Positions 18,529 to 28,714 of a stretch of DNA of 64,000 nucleotides are shown here, piece after piece. The position numbers and the translations under genes are program-made. The notes beneath the pieces were generated by a model. That model did no database searches and was not told where the DNA came from. It saw only the letters and a list, made by a program, of their open reading frames with translations. This stretch comes from Paracoccus sp. (in: a-proteobacteria) (GTDB lineage: Bacteria > Pseudomonadota > Alphaproteobacteria > Rhodobacterales > Rhodobacteraceae). The stretch is taken from contig NZ_JAUNTO010000010.1 in assembly GCF_030538655.1 (NCBI RefSeq), positions 1 to 64,000 of the forward strand. Direction: 5' to 3'. Position 1 is the stretch's first letter, and every line of letters starts with the position of its first letter.

Positions 18529-19854
18529 TCATGCTCCGATCAGGCGGACGAGGATTTGCGACATCTGCGGAAAGGCGGCGACGACCGCCAGCCCGATCAG
18601 GCTGGAAATCAGGAACGGCACCGCACCCCGCGCCACCTTTTCAATCGGCAGGCGGGTGATGTTGGCGGCGACATAAAGGTTGATCCCCACGGGCGGCGTG
18701 ATCAGCCCGATGGCAAGGTTCACCATCAGCAAGACCCCGAACCAGACCGGATCCCAGCCCATTTCCCGCACCACCGGCATGAAGATCGGCAGCGAGATGA
18801 ACATCACGGTCACCGCATCCATGAACATGCCCGCGATCAGCAGGATCACCATGATGACCAGTAGGATCACCCATTGGTTATCCGACAGACCCAGCAGCGC
18901 GCCGGAATAGGTGCCGACCAGATCCTCGACCGCGACGACCCAGCCGAACAGGCTGGCATAGGCGACGATCAGCATCACCACGGCGGATGAGGCCGCCGCA
19001 TCGGCCAGCGACTGATACAGCCCGCCGACCGTCAGCGTGCGATAGATCAGCCCGCCGACCAGCAGCGCATAGACGGTGGCAACCAGCGCCGCCTCGGTCG
19101 GGGTGAAGATGCCCGAATAGATGCCGCCAAGGATGACGGCGGGCGTCATGAGCCCCCAAAAGCTGTCGCGGAACGACAGCCACAGCCGCGCGCCATAGCC
19201 GCGCCCGGCATAGGGATCGGGGCTAAGCCGGTCCAGCGCCGCACGCCCGGTGCCGGTTTTCTTGGCAAAGGGCAGCACGGCCAGCATCAGCAGGCCCATG
19301 AACAGCCCCGGAATGACCGCCGCTATGAACAGCCGAGAGATCGAGGTTTCCGCGATCACCCCATAGATCACCAGCCCGATGGACGGCGGAATCACGATGG
19401 AAAACGCCGCCCCCGTGCAAACCAGCCCGGCGGCGAAGGCGCGGTCATAGCCGTCCTCCTCCATCGCGCGGATCAACATCGGGCCGATGGCGGCGACAGA
19501 TGCCGGGCCGGAGCCGCTGACCGCGCCCCAGAACAGGCAGACGACCGTGCCGACGACGCCCATCCCGCCAGGCAGATTGCCGATCAGCACGCGGAAAAAC
19601 CGGATCATTCGTTCGGCGATGCCCAGACTGCCCATCAGCGACCCGGCAAGGATAAAGAACGGCACTGCCAGCAGCGAATATTTGGCGATGCCGGTGGCGA
19701 TCAGATCGCCCGCCAGTTCCAGCCCAAAGCCGATCTGCCACATCGCATAGATCGCCGACAGCCCCAGCGCAAAGGCGACCGGCAGGCGCAGCGCCAGCAG
19801 CAGGAAAAAGGCCAGCACCATCTGCGTGCCAGCGGGGATGCCCAGATCAAACAT
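18529..19854 (-). CDS. dctM: TRAP transporter large permease (DctM-type)
   Basis: A 441-residue, roughly 12-helix membrane protein that forms the ion-driven channel of a tripartite transporter. FWGAVSGSGPASVAAIG, CTGAAFSIVIPPSIGLVIYG and the C-terminal LITPPVGINLYVAANI are the conserved DctM loops. The ATG at 19854 overlaps the small-permease gene by 8 bases. Na+-coupled import with DctQ and DctP is expected. Confidence 0.92.
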   Translation of the reverse strand: MFDLGIPAGTQMVLAFFLLLALRLPVAFALGLSAIYAMWQIGFGLELAGDLIATGIAKYSLLAVPFFILAGSLMGSLGIAERMIRFFRVLIGNLPGGMGVVGTVVCLFWGAVSGSGPASVAAIGPMLIRAMEEDGYDRAFAAGLVCTGAAFSIVIPPSIGLVIYGVIAETSISRLFIAAVIPGLFMGLLMLAVLPFAKKTGTGRAALDRLSPDPYAGRGYGARLWLSFRDSFWGLMTPAVILGGIYSGIFTPTEAALVATVYALLVGGLIYRTLTVGGLYQSLADAAASSAVVMLIVAYASLFGWVVAVEDLVGTYSGALLGLSDNQWVILLVIMVILLIAGMFMDAVTVMFISLPIFMPVVREMGWDPVWFGVLLMVNLAIGLITPPVGINLYVAANITRLPIEKVARGAVPFLISSLIGLAVVAAFPQMSQILVRLIGA

Positions 19855-20338
19855 CAGGCACCTCGTGCCGGGCATTGTCCGGGTCGCGGAGTTCGGTAAT
19901 CGCGTGCTGGACATATCGCAACAGGATCAGCCCGAACCCAAACGGCACCGCCGCCTGATAATACCATGCCGGAACACCAAGCGCGTAGGATGTCATGCCG
20001 CTGCGCAGCAGGTTTTGCAGCACCTGCCACGAAAACCACGCCGACAGCACCAGCAGCAGGCAGGACAGCACCATCGCAACCACCACCGCCGCCTGACGCG
20101 CGCGTTTGGGCAGCATATCGACCAGCAGGCTCACGGCCAGATGCTCGCCCCGGCGGGCGGCGATGGCGGCGCCAAAGACGGTCAGCAGCAGAAAGCCATT
20201 GGTCAGCAGTTCCTCGCTGGCGGCCAGCGAATAATTGGTCAGATAGCGCACCACCACATTGGCAAAACCGACAGCGGTCATGCCCAGAAACAGCAGCGCA
20301 CAGACGATCTTTTCCGCCTCGTTCAGCAGGAAACGCAT
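19847..20338 (-). CDS. dctQ: TRAP transporter small permease (DctQ-type)
   Basis: A 163-residue protein with four membrane helices and the DctQ signature VVVRYLTNYSLAASEEL in the first half. The stretch RRGEHLAVSLLVDMLP is the usual loop between helices two and three. I chose the ATG at 20338 rather than the GTG at 20356. It overlaps dctM by 8 bases and follows dctP by 64 bases. Confidence 0.88.
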   Translation of the reverse strand: MRFLLNEAEKIVCALLFLGMTAVGFANVVVRYLTNYSLAASEELLTNGFLLLTVFGAAIAARRGEHLAVSLLVDMLPKRARQAAVVVAMVLSCLLLVLSAWFSWQVLQNLLRSGMTSYALGVPAWYYQAAVPFGFGLILLRYVQHAITELRDPDNARHEVPDV

Positions 20339-20402
20339 GGTTGGTTCTGTCCCCACAGCGGCAGGCCTGAACGGCCCGCCGACATCAGATCAGGTCACAG
20401 GG

Positions 20403-21398
20403 TCAGTTCACGGCGGCAACCGTATCCTGAAACGATTTCACCAGTTCCGGCCCGACCCGCTCGGCCCAGGTGTCGAACGCGGGCCGAGTTGCAGCGCGGA
20501 AGGCGGCCAGTTCCTCGGGCGTGGGCTCATGCACCTCCATCCCATGTTCACGCAGGAAGGCGACGCCCTCGGCGGTGCCCTCGCGGCTGATCTGGCGCTG
20601 CCATGCCATCGCCTCGGTCGCGGCCTCTTGCATCTGGCCCTGAACCTCTGGCGTCAGCGAGTCCCATTTCGCCTTGGAAATGCCGAGGAACAGCGGGTCA
20701 TAGGAATAATGCCAGGTCGTCATGTATTTCTGCATCTCGTAGACCTGCTGCGGGATGATGACCGCGCCGATGGGGTTTTCCTGCCCATCAACGACGCCCT
20801 GCTGCAAGGCGGTCAGGGTTTCCGACCATTGCATCTGCTGCGGATTGGCCCCCAGCGCGTTCATGACGTCGATATACATCGGCCCCGCCACGCGCAGGTT
20901 CAGGCCGCGCATATCCTCGGGCGAGCGGACGGGGCGCTTGTTATTGGTCAGTTCACGAAAACCGTTTTCGCCCCATGCCAGCACCTTGATGCCTTTGGAC
21001 AGCAGGATGTCTTCGATCGGCCTGATCGTCTCGCCCTGCGTGGTGGCATCGACCTGATCGTAGTTCGCATACAGATAGGGCAGCGAAAACACCGCCATTT
21101 CCGGGGCCAGTGGCGTAACGTTGATGGCCGATGTCACCACCAGATCCAGCGCGCCGCGTCCGACCATTTCCGCCTGCCGCATCTGATCGCCGCCTGACAG
21201 TTGCGCATTGGGGAACACCCGCACGTTATAGGCCCCGCCGGTCTTTTCCGACAGCAGCTCCCCGAATTTTTCGGCCCCCTTCTGCCATGTCGTCGTATCG
21301 CCAACGTTATGCGACAGGCGCAGCGTTTCGGCCTGCGCGCTCAAGGCCATCAGCGCCGAGGCCGCCAGCGCAGCCAGACTGATCCGGGTCAGATTCAT
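20403..21398 (-). CDS. dctP: TRAP transporter substrate-binding protein (DctP-type)
   Basis: A 331-residue periplasmic binding protein. The signal peptide (about residues 1-23, cleavage after AQA) is followed by LRLSHNVGDTTTWQKGAEKF. MRGLNLRVAGPMYIDVMNALGANP holds the conserved arginine that binds the carboxylate in this family. The ATG at 21398 has GGAGG upstream. It heads a dctP-dctQ-dctM-SDR operon. An organic acid is the likely ligand; which one is not evident. A 6-bp inverted repeat at 21420-21434 just upstream may be an operator or a hairpin. Confidence 0.92.
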   Translation of the reverse strand: MNLTRISLAALAASALMALSAQAETLRLSHNVGDTTTWQKGAEKFGELLSEKTGGAYNVRVFPNAQLSGGDQMRQAEMVGRGALDLVVTSAINVTPLAPEMAVFSLPYLYANYDQVDATTQGETIRPIEDILLSKGIKVLAWGENGFRELTNNKRPVRSPEDMRGLNLRVAGPMYIDVMNALGANPQQMQWSETLTALQQGVVDGQENPIGAVIIPQQVYEMQKYMTTWHYSYDPLFLGISKAKWDSLTPEVQGQMQEAATEAMAWQRQISREGTAEGVAFLREHGMEVHEPTPEELAAFRAATRPAFDTWAERVGPELVKSFQDTVAAVN

Positions 21399-21516
21399 GC
21401 GGTTTTTCCTCCATCCATGCGGCGCTATGCGCCGTAGCGGACAGCATTCCCGATAGCAGCCCCGGCGACAAGCCGCAAAGACGCGATCCGCCACAGCCCA
21501 CATATTGCGCACCGCC

Positions 21517-22791
<1,275 letters not shown>

Positions 22792-22855
22792 TCAGGATCG
22801 TTGCCTGACCACGCGGCGGCATGTATCCAACGCGGATGGCAAATAAAGGGCCGAT

Positions 22856-23773
22856 ATGTTTTCCTTTTTCAATGCGCCGGGCCGGTTCTGGCGCGGTAAT
22901 CTGCATGGGCATTCCGACAGGTCGGACGGGCTGCTGACCCCGGCCGAGGTCTGCCGCCGCTATGCCGCGCAGGGCTATGATTTCACCTGTGTGACGGATC
23001 ATTTCATCGGCTTTTTCGGCTATCCGATAACCGATACCACCGGCTGTCGCCGCGATGGTTTTACCACGCTGATCGGGGCAGAGCTGCATTCCGGCGCGAT
23101 GGAAAACGGTGAGCTGTGGCATATTCTGGCCGTCGGCCTGCCGCCCGATTTCCCCCCGCCACAAGCCCCTGATCTTTCCGCCCGTCCGGGGATGGAAACC
23201 GGCCCGCAGATCGCCCGACGCGCACGGGATGCCGGGGCCTTTGTCGCCATCGCGCATCCGCAATGGTCGGGCATGACGCTGGCCGATGCGCGCAGCATCG
23301 ACGCAGCCCATGCGGTCGAGATCTATAACCACGGCTGCGGCAATTGTCTGGATCGCGGCGAGGGCGGGGCCATCGCCGATCTGCTGCTGTCCGAGGGGCG
23401 CGACGTCATGCTGATCGCCACCGATGACAGCCATTTCACCGAACCCGACCATTTCGGCGGCTGGGTCATGGTCAAGGCGATGGACAACACGCCCGAAACG
23501 CTGCTGGCGGCGCTGAAGGCCGGGCATTTCTATGCCTCGCAAGGGCCGGAACTGCGCGGGATTACCATGGCTCCTGATGGCGTCACCGTGGATTCCAGCG
23601 CCGTGCGCAGCGTCATCGTGCAGGGTCAGGGCAGTGCCGCGGCCTCGGTGCATGGCGACAGCCTGACCCGCACCACCGTGCCGCTGGCCCGTCTGCGCGG
23701 ATCAGGCTGGCTGCGGGTAACGGTGATCGACGCTGCCGGGCGGCGGGCGTGGTCGAACCCGTGGCGGCCCTGA
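22856..23773 (+). CDS. PHP-domain metallohydrolase (CehA/McbA-like)
   Basis: A 305-residue predicted metal-dependent phosphoesterase or hydrolase. PHP-type metal ligands are visible in GNLHGHSDRSDG (residues 14-25), FTCVTDHFIGFFGYP, the AIAHPQWSG loop and ATDDSHF near residue 185. There is no signal peptide. It is divergent from glf and followed by a decayed region. PHP proteins range from histidinol phosphatases to nucleases and carbaryl hydrolase-like enzymes, so substrate is open. Confidence 0.8.
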   Translation: MFSFFNAPGRFWRGNLHGHSDRSDGLLTPAEVCRRYAAQGYDFTCVTDHFIGFFGYPITDTTGCRRDGFTTLIGAELHSGAMENGELWHILAVGLPPDFPPPQAPDLSARPGMETGPQIARRARDAGAFVAIAHPQWSGMTLADARSIDAAHAVEIYNHGCGNCLDRGEGGAIADLLLSEGRDVMLIATDDSHFTEPDHFGGWVMVKAMDNTPETLLAALKAGHFYASQGPELRGITMAPDGVTVDSSAVRSVIVQGQGSAAASVHGDSLTRTTVPLARLRGSGWLRVTVIDAAGRRAWSNPWRP

Positions 23774-23808
23774 TGCACGACGCGATCGCCCATTAAAGCA
23801 TCCCGCCA

Positions 23809-24100
23809 TTAACCTGCAACATAGCCTGCGGCTTTGAAGTAGTTCCAGCATTCGTCCGGGCTGAAGAGATCGCAGACATGGCCGATGGCGCGGAAGATGT
23901 CGGTGAAGGTTCTGGCGCCGATCCTGCGCGGATGGGCCTTGAGCTTTGAAAATATGAGGGGGCGAACGCCACGCGTTCGAGTGAGCCCCCGATTGATCTC
24001 GATGGGGTTGAGATCGGGCGAATATGGCGGCAGGAACAAGAACCAGCAGCCGACGTCGCGCAGCGCCTTTGCGGCGGCGGCGTTTATTAGCACAGCACAA
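23809..24100 (-). pseudogene. IS630-family transposase, C-terminal fragment
   Basis: About the last 90 residues of an IS630-type DDE transposase remain: FLFLPPYSPDLNPIE with the final catalytic glutamate, then FSKLKAHPRRIGARTF and FSPDECWNYFKAAGYVAG at the C-terminus. Everything upstream of about 24100 has lost similarity. A 13-residue in-frame insertion splits NPIE from FSKLK and coincides with a palindrome at 23958-23990. The gene cannot encode a working transposase. Confidence 0.8.
23958..23990. repeat. palindromic insertion inside the IS630 fragment
   Basis: An inner perfect inverted repeat GAACGC-CAC-GCGTTC is flanked by outer arms GGGGGC and GCCCCC. It lies in the roughly 39 bases that interrupt the conserved transposase sequence without shifting the frame. 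I saw no second copy in this window. Confidence 0.5.
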
Positions 24101-24746
24101 ATGCCACGCGATTGCGGCTGATGCCGGGCGATCAGGTGCGGGACCGCCGCTGCCTGCCGCCGCTGACAGCGGAAGGCGGTGCGGGCCGTGGCGGCGGATT
24201 GGCCTGTGCCGCCGGTGATCGGCTGCGGCACAGGCGCGGGAACAGGCGCAGGGGCAAGCAGCCTGTGCCCGCCAAACCCGTGTTACGCCTGATCCGACAA
24301 ACAGGCCCAAGGCATCCGGCAGCCCGATCCGCCGGGCCGGATGGCAAAGCTTGCCGCCATCACCGGCCTGCTGACCGCAAACCCCGGCGTGGACCTTGTG
24401 ATCTGCCAGCCCGGCGCGGAAACCACATAGGCGCGTCTCGGCGGGTGACATTTGGCATTTTGCAGTCCGCTGGATCACCTGACGCCGCGCGCCGCTCTGA
24501 CCCCGGAACCAGCAAAAGACAATCAGAACCATGCCGGTTTTGACAGCACGCCTGGCGCGGCGCCGGGGCAGCCACACCGCAGGGGCAATCAATCGGGCTG
24601 CTGATCGGCTGTGAACGGGCAGCGGCCAAACCCGATGGGCCGCCCCCGTATTGCCACCACTCATGCCCGCACCCTGACGGCGCAGGGCGTGTGGAACCAG
24701 CATCGGGGATCGCGAAATCGCGCTGCTGTCAGGGCTGATCCGCCCG
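24101..24746. other. gene-free decayed stretch
   Basis: No reading frame here has a recognisable domain, sensible start or family-like composition on either strand. It follows the IS630 remnant and precedes the end of an ABC transporter operon, so it is probably debris from element decay. A 30-codon open piece near 24341-24430 reads like part of a former protein but I cannot identify it. Confidence 0.5.
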
Positions 24747-25760
24747 TCAGGCCGTCGCGGGCTGAACCGCCCCAACCCCGCTTAACGGCGCGGCGAAACA
24801 GGCTGACACCCCGCCCGGCGTGGCGACGGGCGGCGGCAATTCGCGCTTGCAGCGGTCCATCACCAGCGGACAGCGCGGGTGAAAGGCGCAGCCGGGCGGC
24901 GGGTCGATGGGGTTCGGGATTTCGCCGGTGACGGGGGTGCGGCGTTTGCCCGACATCGCAAGGTCCGGCACGGCGTCCAGCAGCATCCGCGTATAGGGGT
25001 GCTGGGGCGCGCGGAACAGTTCCTTGCCGCCCGACACCTCGACCAGACGGCCCAGATACAGCACGCCGATGCGGCTGGCCATGTGGCGCACCACCGACAG
25101 ATCGTGGCTGATGAACAGATAGGTCAGGCCCAGTTCGTCCTGCAAATCGCGCATCAGGTTCAGGATTTGCGCCTGAACCGAGACGTCCAGCGCGCTGGTC
25201 GGCTCGTCGCAGACGATGAACTCGGGCTTGGAGGACAGGGCGCGGGCGATGGCGATGCGCTGACGCTGGCCGCCCGAAAACTCATGCGGGAACTTGGCCG
25301 CGTCCGCCGCCGACAGACCCACGGTTTCCAGCAGGCGCGACACCTCGCGCCCCACATCCGCCCCATGAGCGGTGCCAAAGGTGCGCATCGGTTCAGCGAT
25401 GATCCGGCCGACGCGCCAGCGCGGGTTCAGGCTGGCGAACGGGTCTTGAAAGATCATCTGGAACCGCTTGCGCAGCCGACGCATCTCGGACGGGCTGGCG
25501 GCGGTCAGGTCGTGGCCATCGAACAGGATGCGCCCCTCGCTGGCCGGAACCAGACCGACCAGCATCTTGGCAATCGTCGATTTGCCCGAACCGGATTCAC
25601 CGACCAAGGCAAAGGTCTCGCCCTTGTTGATCTCGAAGGACACATCGGCGGCGGCGGTCAGAAAGGCGTGGCCTTCGCGTTCCAGCACGCGGTTCAGCCA
25701 GGGCTTCGACACATCGAACCGGCGGGTCAGCCCCTGAACTTGCAGCAGCGGCTTATCCAT
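24747..25760 (-). CDS. dipeptide/oligopeptide-type ABC transporter ATPase (second subunit)
   Basis: A 337-residue DppF/OppF-type ATPase. Walker A GESGSGKST, Q-loop MIFQDPFASLNPRWRVG, signature FSGGQRQRIAIARAL and Walker B FIVCDEPTSALD are intact. The C-terminal CAFHPRCP...C segment is the family's oligopeptide-transporter cysteine domain that may hold an Fe-S cluster. The ATG at 25760 overlaps the preceding ATPase gene by 8 bases. It is last in the five-gene operon. Confidence 0.92.
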   Translation of the reverse strand: MDKPLLQVQGLTRRFDVSKPWLNRVLEREGHAFLTAAADVSFEINKGETFALVGESGSGKSTIAKMLVGLVPASEGRILFDGHDLTAASPSEMRRLRKRFQMIFQDPFASLNPRWRVGRIIAEPMRTFGTAHGADVGREVSRLLETVGLSAADAAKFPHEFSGGQRQRIAIARALSSKPEFIVCDEPTSALDVSVQAQILNLMRDLQDELGLTYLFISHDLSVVRHMASRIGVLYLGRLVEVSGGKELFRAPQHPYTRMLLDAVPDLAMSGKRRTPVTGEIPNPIDPPPGCAFHPRCPLVMDRCKRELPPPVATPGGVSACFAAPLSGVGAVQPATA

Positions 25761-26748
25761 GTGGCACCTCGTCATAAAGCCAGCAGGCCACGCGCCGCCC
25801 GTCACCCCGGTTGATCGGGTCGGGGCGATCGACGCGGCAGCGGTCGAACACACGGTCGCAACGCGGGTTAAAGGCGCAGCCGGGCGGGATGGCGCTCAGG
25901 CGCGGCATGGCGCCGGGGATCTGCACCAGGCGGTCGCTTTCCTGCGCCAAGGTCGGAATCGACCCCATAAGACCGCGCGTATAGGGATGCTCGGGCCGTT
26001 CGATCACGTCATGGACGGGGCCAATTTCCGCGATCCGGCCCGCATACAGCACCGCCACCCGGTCGGCGGTTTCGGCGATGACGCCCATGTCATGCGTAAT
26101 CAGCATGACGCCCGCGCCGCGTTCGGCCGTGACCTCTTTCAGCAGGTCGATGATCTGCGCCTGAACCGAAACGTCCAGCGCGGTCGTCGGCTCATCCGCG
26201 ATCACCAGTTCGGGCTCAGCTGCCAGCGCCAGCGCGATCACCACCCGCTGCCGCATCCCGCCCGAAAAGTGATGCGGGTAATCGTCGATCCGCCGCGCCG
26301 CCGCCGGGATACCGACTCGATCCAACAGGGCGATGGCGCGCTGCCGTGCCTCACCCGCCGACACCGGCAGATGGGTGCGGATGGTTTCCGTCAACTGTCG
26401 CGCCACGGTGTAAAGCGGGTTCAGGCTGGTCAGCGGGTCCTGGAACACCATGCCGATGCGCTTGCCGCGTATCTTGCGCATCGCCTCGGGCGGCAGGTTG
26501 TTGATGCGTTCGCCCTTCAGCCGGATTTCGCCGCCCGCGATCCGGCCCGGAGGCTCCAGCAACCCGATGATCGCCGCGCCGGTCAGCGATTTGCCCGCAC
26601 CGGATTCGCCAACGACGCCCAACACCTCGCCCGCCGCGATGTCAAAGGACACGCCGTCGATGGCGCGCAAGATGCCGCGACGGGTGGGAAACTCGACCAC
26701 CAGATCGCGGACGGAAAGAAGCGGTTCGGTTTTTGCAGATTCAGGCAT
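25753..26748 (-). CDS. dipeptide/oligopeptide-type ABC transporter ATPase (first subunit)
   Basis: A 331-residue DppD/OppD-type ATPase with Walker A GESGAGKSL, VFQDPLTSLNPLYTV, signature FSGGMRQRVVIALAL and Walker B LVIADEPTTALD, plus the C-terminal CAFNPRCDRVFDRC extension. The fourth Walker A position is Ala and the last Thr is replaced by Leu, which is common in DppD. The ATG at 26748 overlaps the permease stop by one base. Confidence 0.92.
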   Translation of the reverse strand: MPESAKTEPLLSVRDLVVEFPTRRGILRAIDGVSFDIAAGEVLGVVGESGAGKSLTGAAIIGLLEPPGRIAGGEIRLKGERINNLPPEAMRKIRGKRIGMVFQDPLTSLNPLYTVARQLTETIRTHLPVSAGEARQRAIALLDRVGIPAAARRIDDYPHHFSGGMRQRVVIALALAAEPELVIADEPTTALDVSVQAQIIDLLKEVTAERGAGVMLITHDMGVIAETADRVAVLYAGRIAEIGPVHDVIERPEHPYTRGLMGSIPTLAQESDRLVQIPGAMPRLSAIPPGCAFNPRCDRVFDRCRVDRPDPINRGDGRRVACWLYDEVPHG

Positions 26749-27671
26749 CAGCGCAGCCTCGGGTTCAATGCGTCGCGCAGCCAGTCGCCCAGCAGGTTGA
26801 CCGACAGCGACAGGGCCAGCAAAGCCAGCGCCGGGAACAGCAGAATCCACCACTCGCCCGAGAACAGATAGCCTTGGCCCACCCGGATCAGCGTCCCAAG
26901 CGAGGGCTGCGTGGGCGGCACGCCGACGCCAAGAAAGGATAGCGTAGCCTCGGCGATGATGGCCAACGCAAGGCCGATGGTGGCGATGACCAGCACCGGA
27001 CCCATGACGTTGGGCAGAATATGGGTGACGGCGATGCGGGCCGGATGCACGCCGATGACACGGGCGGCCTGAATGTATTCCTTGTTCTTTTCCACCATCG
27101 TCGCGCCGCGCACGACGCGGGCGAATTGCACCCAATCCGACAGGCCGATGGACACGATCAGCACCCAGATCGCCATCTGATCGCGCATCGCGGGCGGGAT
27201 AAACCCGCGCGCCACGCCAAAGATCAGCAGCGCGATCAGGATCGAGGGAAAGGACAGCTGCACATCTGCGATCCGCATCAGCAGGTTATCGACCCAACCG
27301 CCCCGGAACCCGGCGATCAGCCCCAGCCCGATCCCCAGCACCATCGCAAAGATCACCGCCGAAAAGCCGACGAACAGCGAAATCCGCGCACCGTAAAGAA
27401 TAGTCGAAAGGATGTCGCGGCCCTGGTTGTCGGTGCCCATGATGTAAACATTACCGGTGAAATCATTCGGCTGCATCGGGCGGCTGAACCCGTCCATCAG
27501 GTTCAGGCTGGCGGGGTTGAATGGGTCATGCGGCGCGATCCATGGCGCCAGCGCGGCGGCCAGAATGATCGCCAGCGCCACGACAGCGGCGACAATGGCC
27601 ACCGGCGAATGTCGGAACGACCACATCACATCGCTGTCCCACATGCGGGCAAGTCGGGATTGTTCGGACAT
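26748..27671 (-). CDS. dipeptide-type ABC transporter permease (DppC-like)
   Basis: A 307-residue inner-membrane permease with an N-terminal cytoplasmic tail, a first helix near residues 25-46, the periplasmic FMGTDNQGRDILS-like segment (MGTDNQGRDILSTILYGAR) and an EAA loop around AARVIGVHPARIAVTHILPN. Lengths and order match DppC. It lies 9 bases after the DppB-like gene. Confidence 0.92.
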   Translation of the reverse strand: MSEQSRLARMWDSDVMWSFRHSPVAIVAAVVALAIILAAALAPWIAPHDPFNPASLNLMDGFSRPMQPNDFTGNVYIMGTDNQGRDILSTILYGARISLFVGFSAVIFAMVLGIGLGLIAGFRGGWVDNLLMRIADVQLSFPSILIALLIFGVARGFIPPAMRDQMAIWVLIVSIGLSDWVQFARVVRGATMVEKNKEYIQAARVIGVHPARIAVTHILPNVMGPVLVIATIGLALAIIAEATLSFLGVGVPPTQPSLGTLIRVGQGYLFSGEWWILLFPALALLALSLSVNLLGDWLRDALNPRLR

Positions 27672-27680
27672 CTTGCCCCC

Positions 27681-28661
27681 TTAATGCGCTGACGCGCGAT
27701 CCACGCGCAGGCGCGGATCGACGGCGTAATACAGCATGTCAACGATCAGGTTGATGACGACGAACACCAGCGCAATCATCATCAGATAGGCCGCCATCAC
27801 CGGCACATCCACCGCCTGAACCGAGTTGATGAACAGCGCCCCCACCCCCGGCCATTGGAACACGGTTTCGGTGATGATGGAAAAGGCGATGATCGACCCC
27901 AGTTGCAGCCCGGTGATGGTGATGACCGGCACCAGCGTGTTTTTCAGCGCATGGCCGAAATGGATGGCGCGCTGCGACAGGCCCCGCGCGCGGGCGAATT
28001 TGACGTAATCGGTGCGCAGCACCTCAAGCATTTCGGCGCGGACAAGGCGCATAATCAGCGTCATCTGATACAGGCCCAGCGTGATCGCGGGCAAAATCAG
28101 CGATGCCCGGCCGGATGGCGTCAGAAAGCCGGTGGTCCACCAGCCAAGCCGCACGGTTTCCCCGCGTCCAAAGCTGGGCAGCCATTGCAGTTCCACCGCA
28201 AAAACCCAGATCAGCAAGACGCCGATCAGGAATGTCGGCAGCGACACCCCGATCAGCGACACCGACATAATCAGGTTCGACAGCCAGCCATTGCGGCGCA
28301 GCGCGGTATAGATCCCAAGGCCGACGCCCGCCAGAAAGGCCAGCGTGCCCGACACCAGCGCCAGTTCCAGCGTGGCGGGCAGGCGCGACAGGATCAGCGG
28401 CAGCACGGGTTCGCGCAGACGATAGGAAATGCCGAAATCACCCTGCACGGCGCGGGTGATAAAGTTCCAGAACTGCACGATGATGGGATCATTCAGCCCC
28501 AACTGGTCGCGCAGCGCGGCACGGTCGGCGACGGTCGCCTCTTGTCCCAGCATGGTGGCGACAGGATCGCCGACAAAGCGGAACAGCGAAAACGCCACCA
28601 GCGCCACGACCAGCATCACCAGAATGGATTGCGCCAGCCGCCGGATGGTAAATGCAAGCAT
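27681..28661 (-). CDS. dipeptide-type ABC transporter permease (DppB-like)
   Basis: A 326-residue permease with the N-terminal IRRLAQSILVMLVVALVAF helix, the GLNDPIIVQFWNF loop, QGDFGISYR, and the EAA motif ARARGLSQRAIHFGHALKN. It forms the membrane channel with the DppC-like subunit. It follows the binding-protein gene by 53 bases. Confidence 0.92.
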   Translation of the reverse strand: MLAFTIRRLAQSILVMLVVALVAFSLFRFVGDPVATMLGQEATVADRAALRDQLGLNDPIIVQFWNFITRAVQGDFGISYRLREPVLPLILSRLPATLELALVSGTLAFLAGVGLGIYTALRRNGWLSNLIMSVSLIGVSLPTFLIGVLLIWVFAVELQWLPSFGRGETVRLGWWTTGFLTPSGRASLILPAITLGLYQMTLIMRLVRAEMLEVLRTDYVKFARARGLSQRAIHFGHALKNTLVPVITITGLQLGSIIAFSIITETVFQWPGVGALFINSVQAVDVPVMAAYLMMIALVFVVINLIVDMLYYAVDPRLRVDRASAH

Positions 28662-28714
28662 GTTTGCCTCGGGGTAGGGGGCCGCATCAGCGCGGCCCCG
28701 CCTGGGTCAGATTG

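Noticed and set aside
24112..24543. 143-codon plus-strand frame in the decayed region
   Set aside because: Arg- and Gly-rich, with no motif and no ribosome binding site; it lies in element debris.
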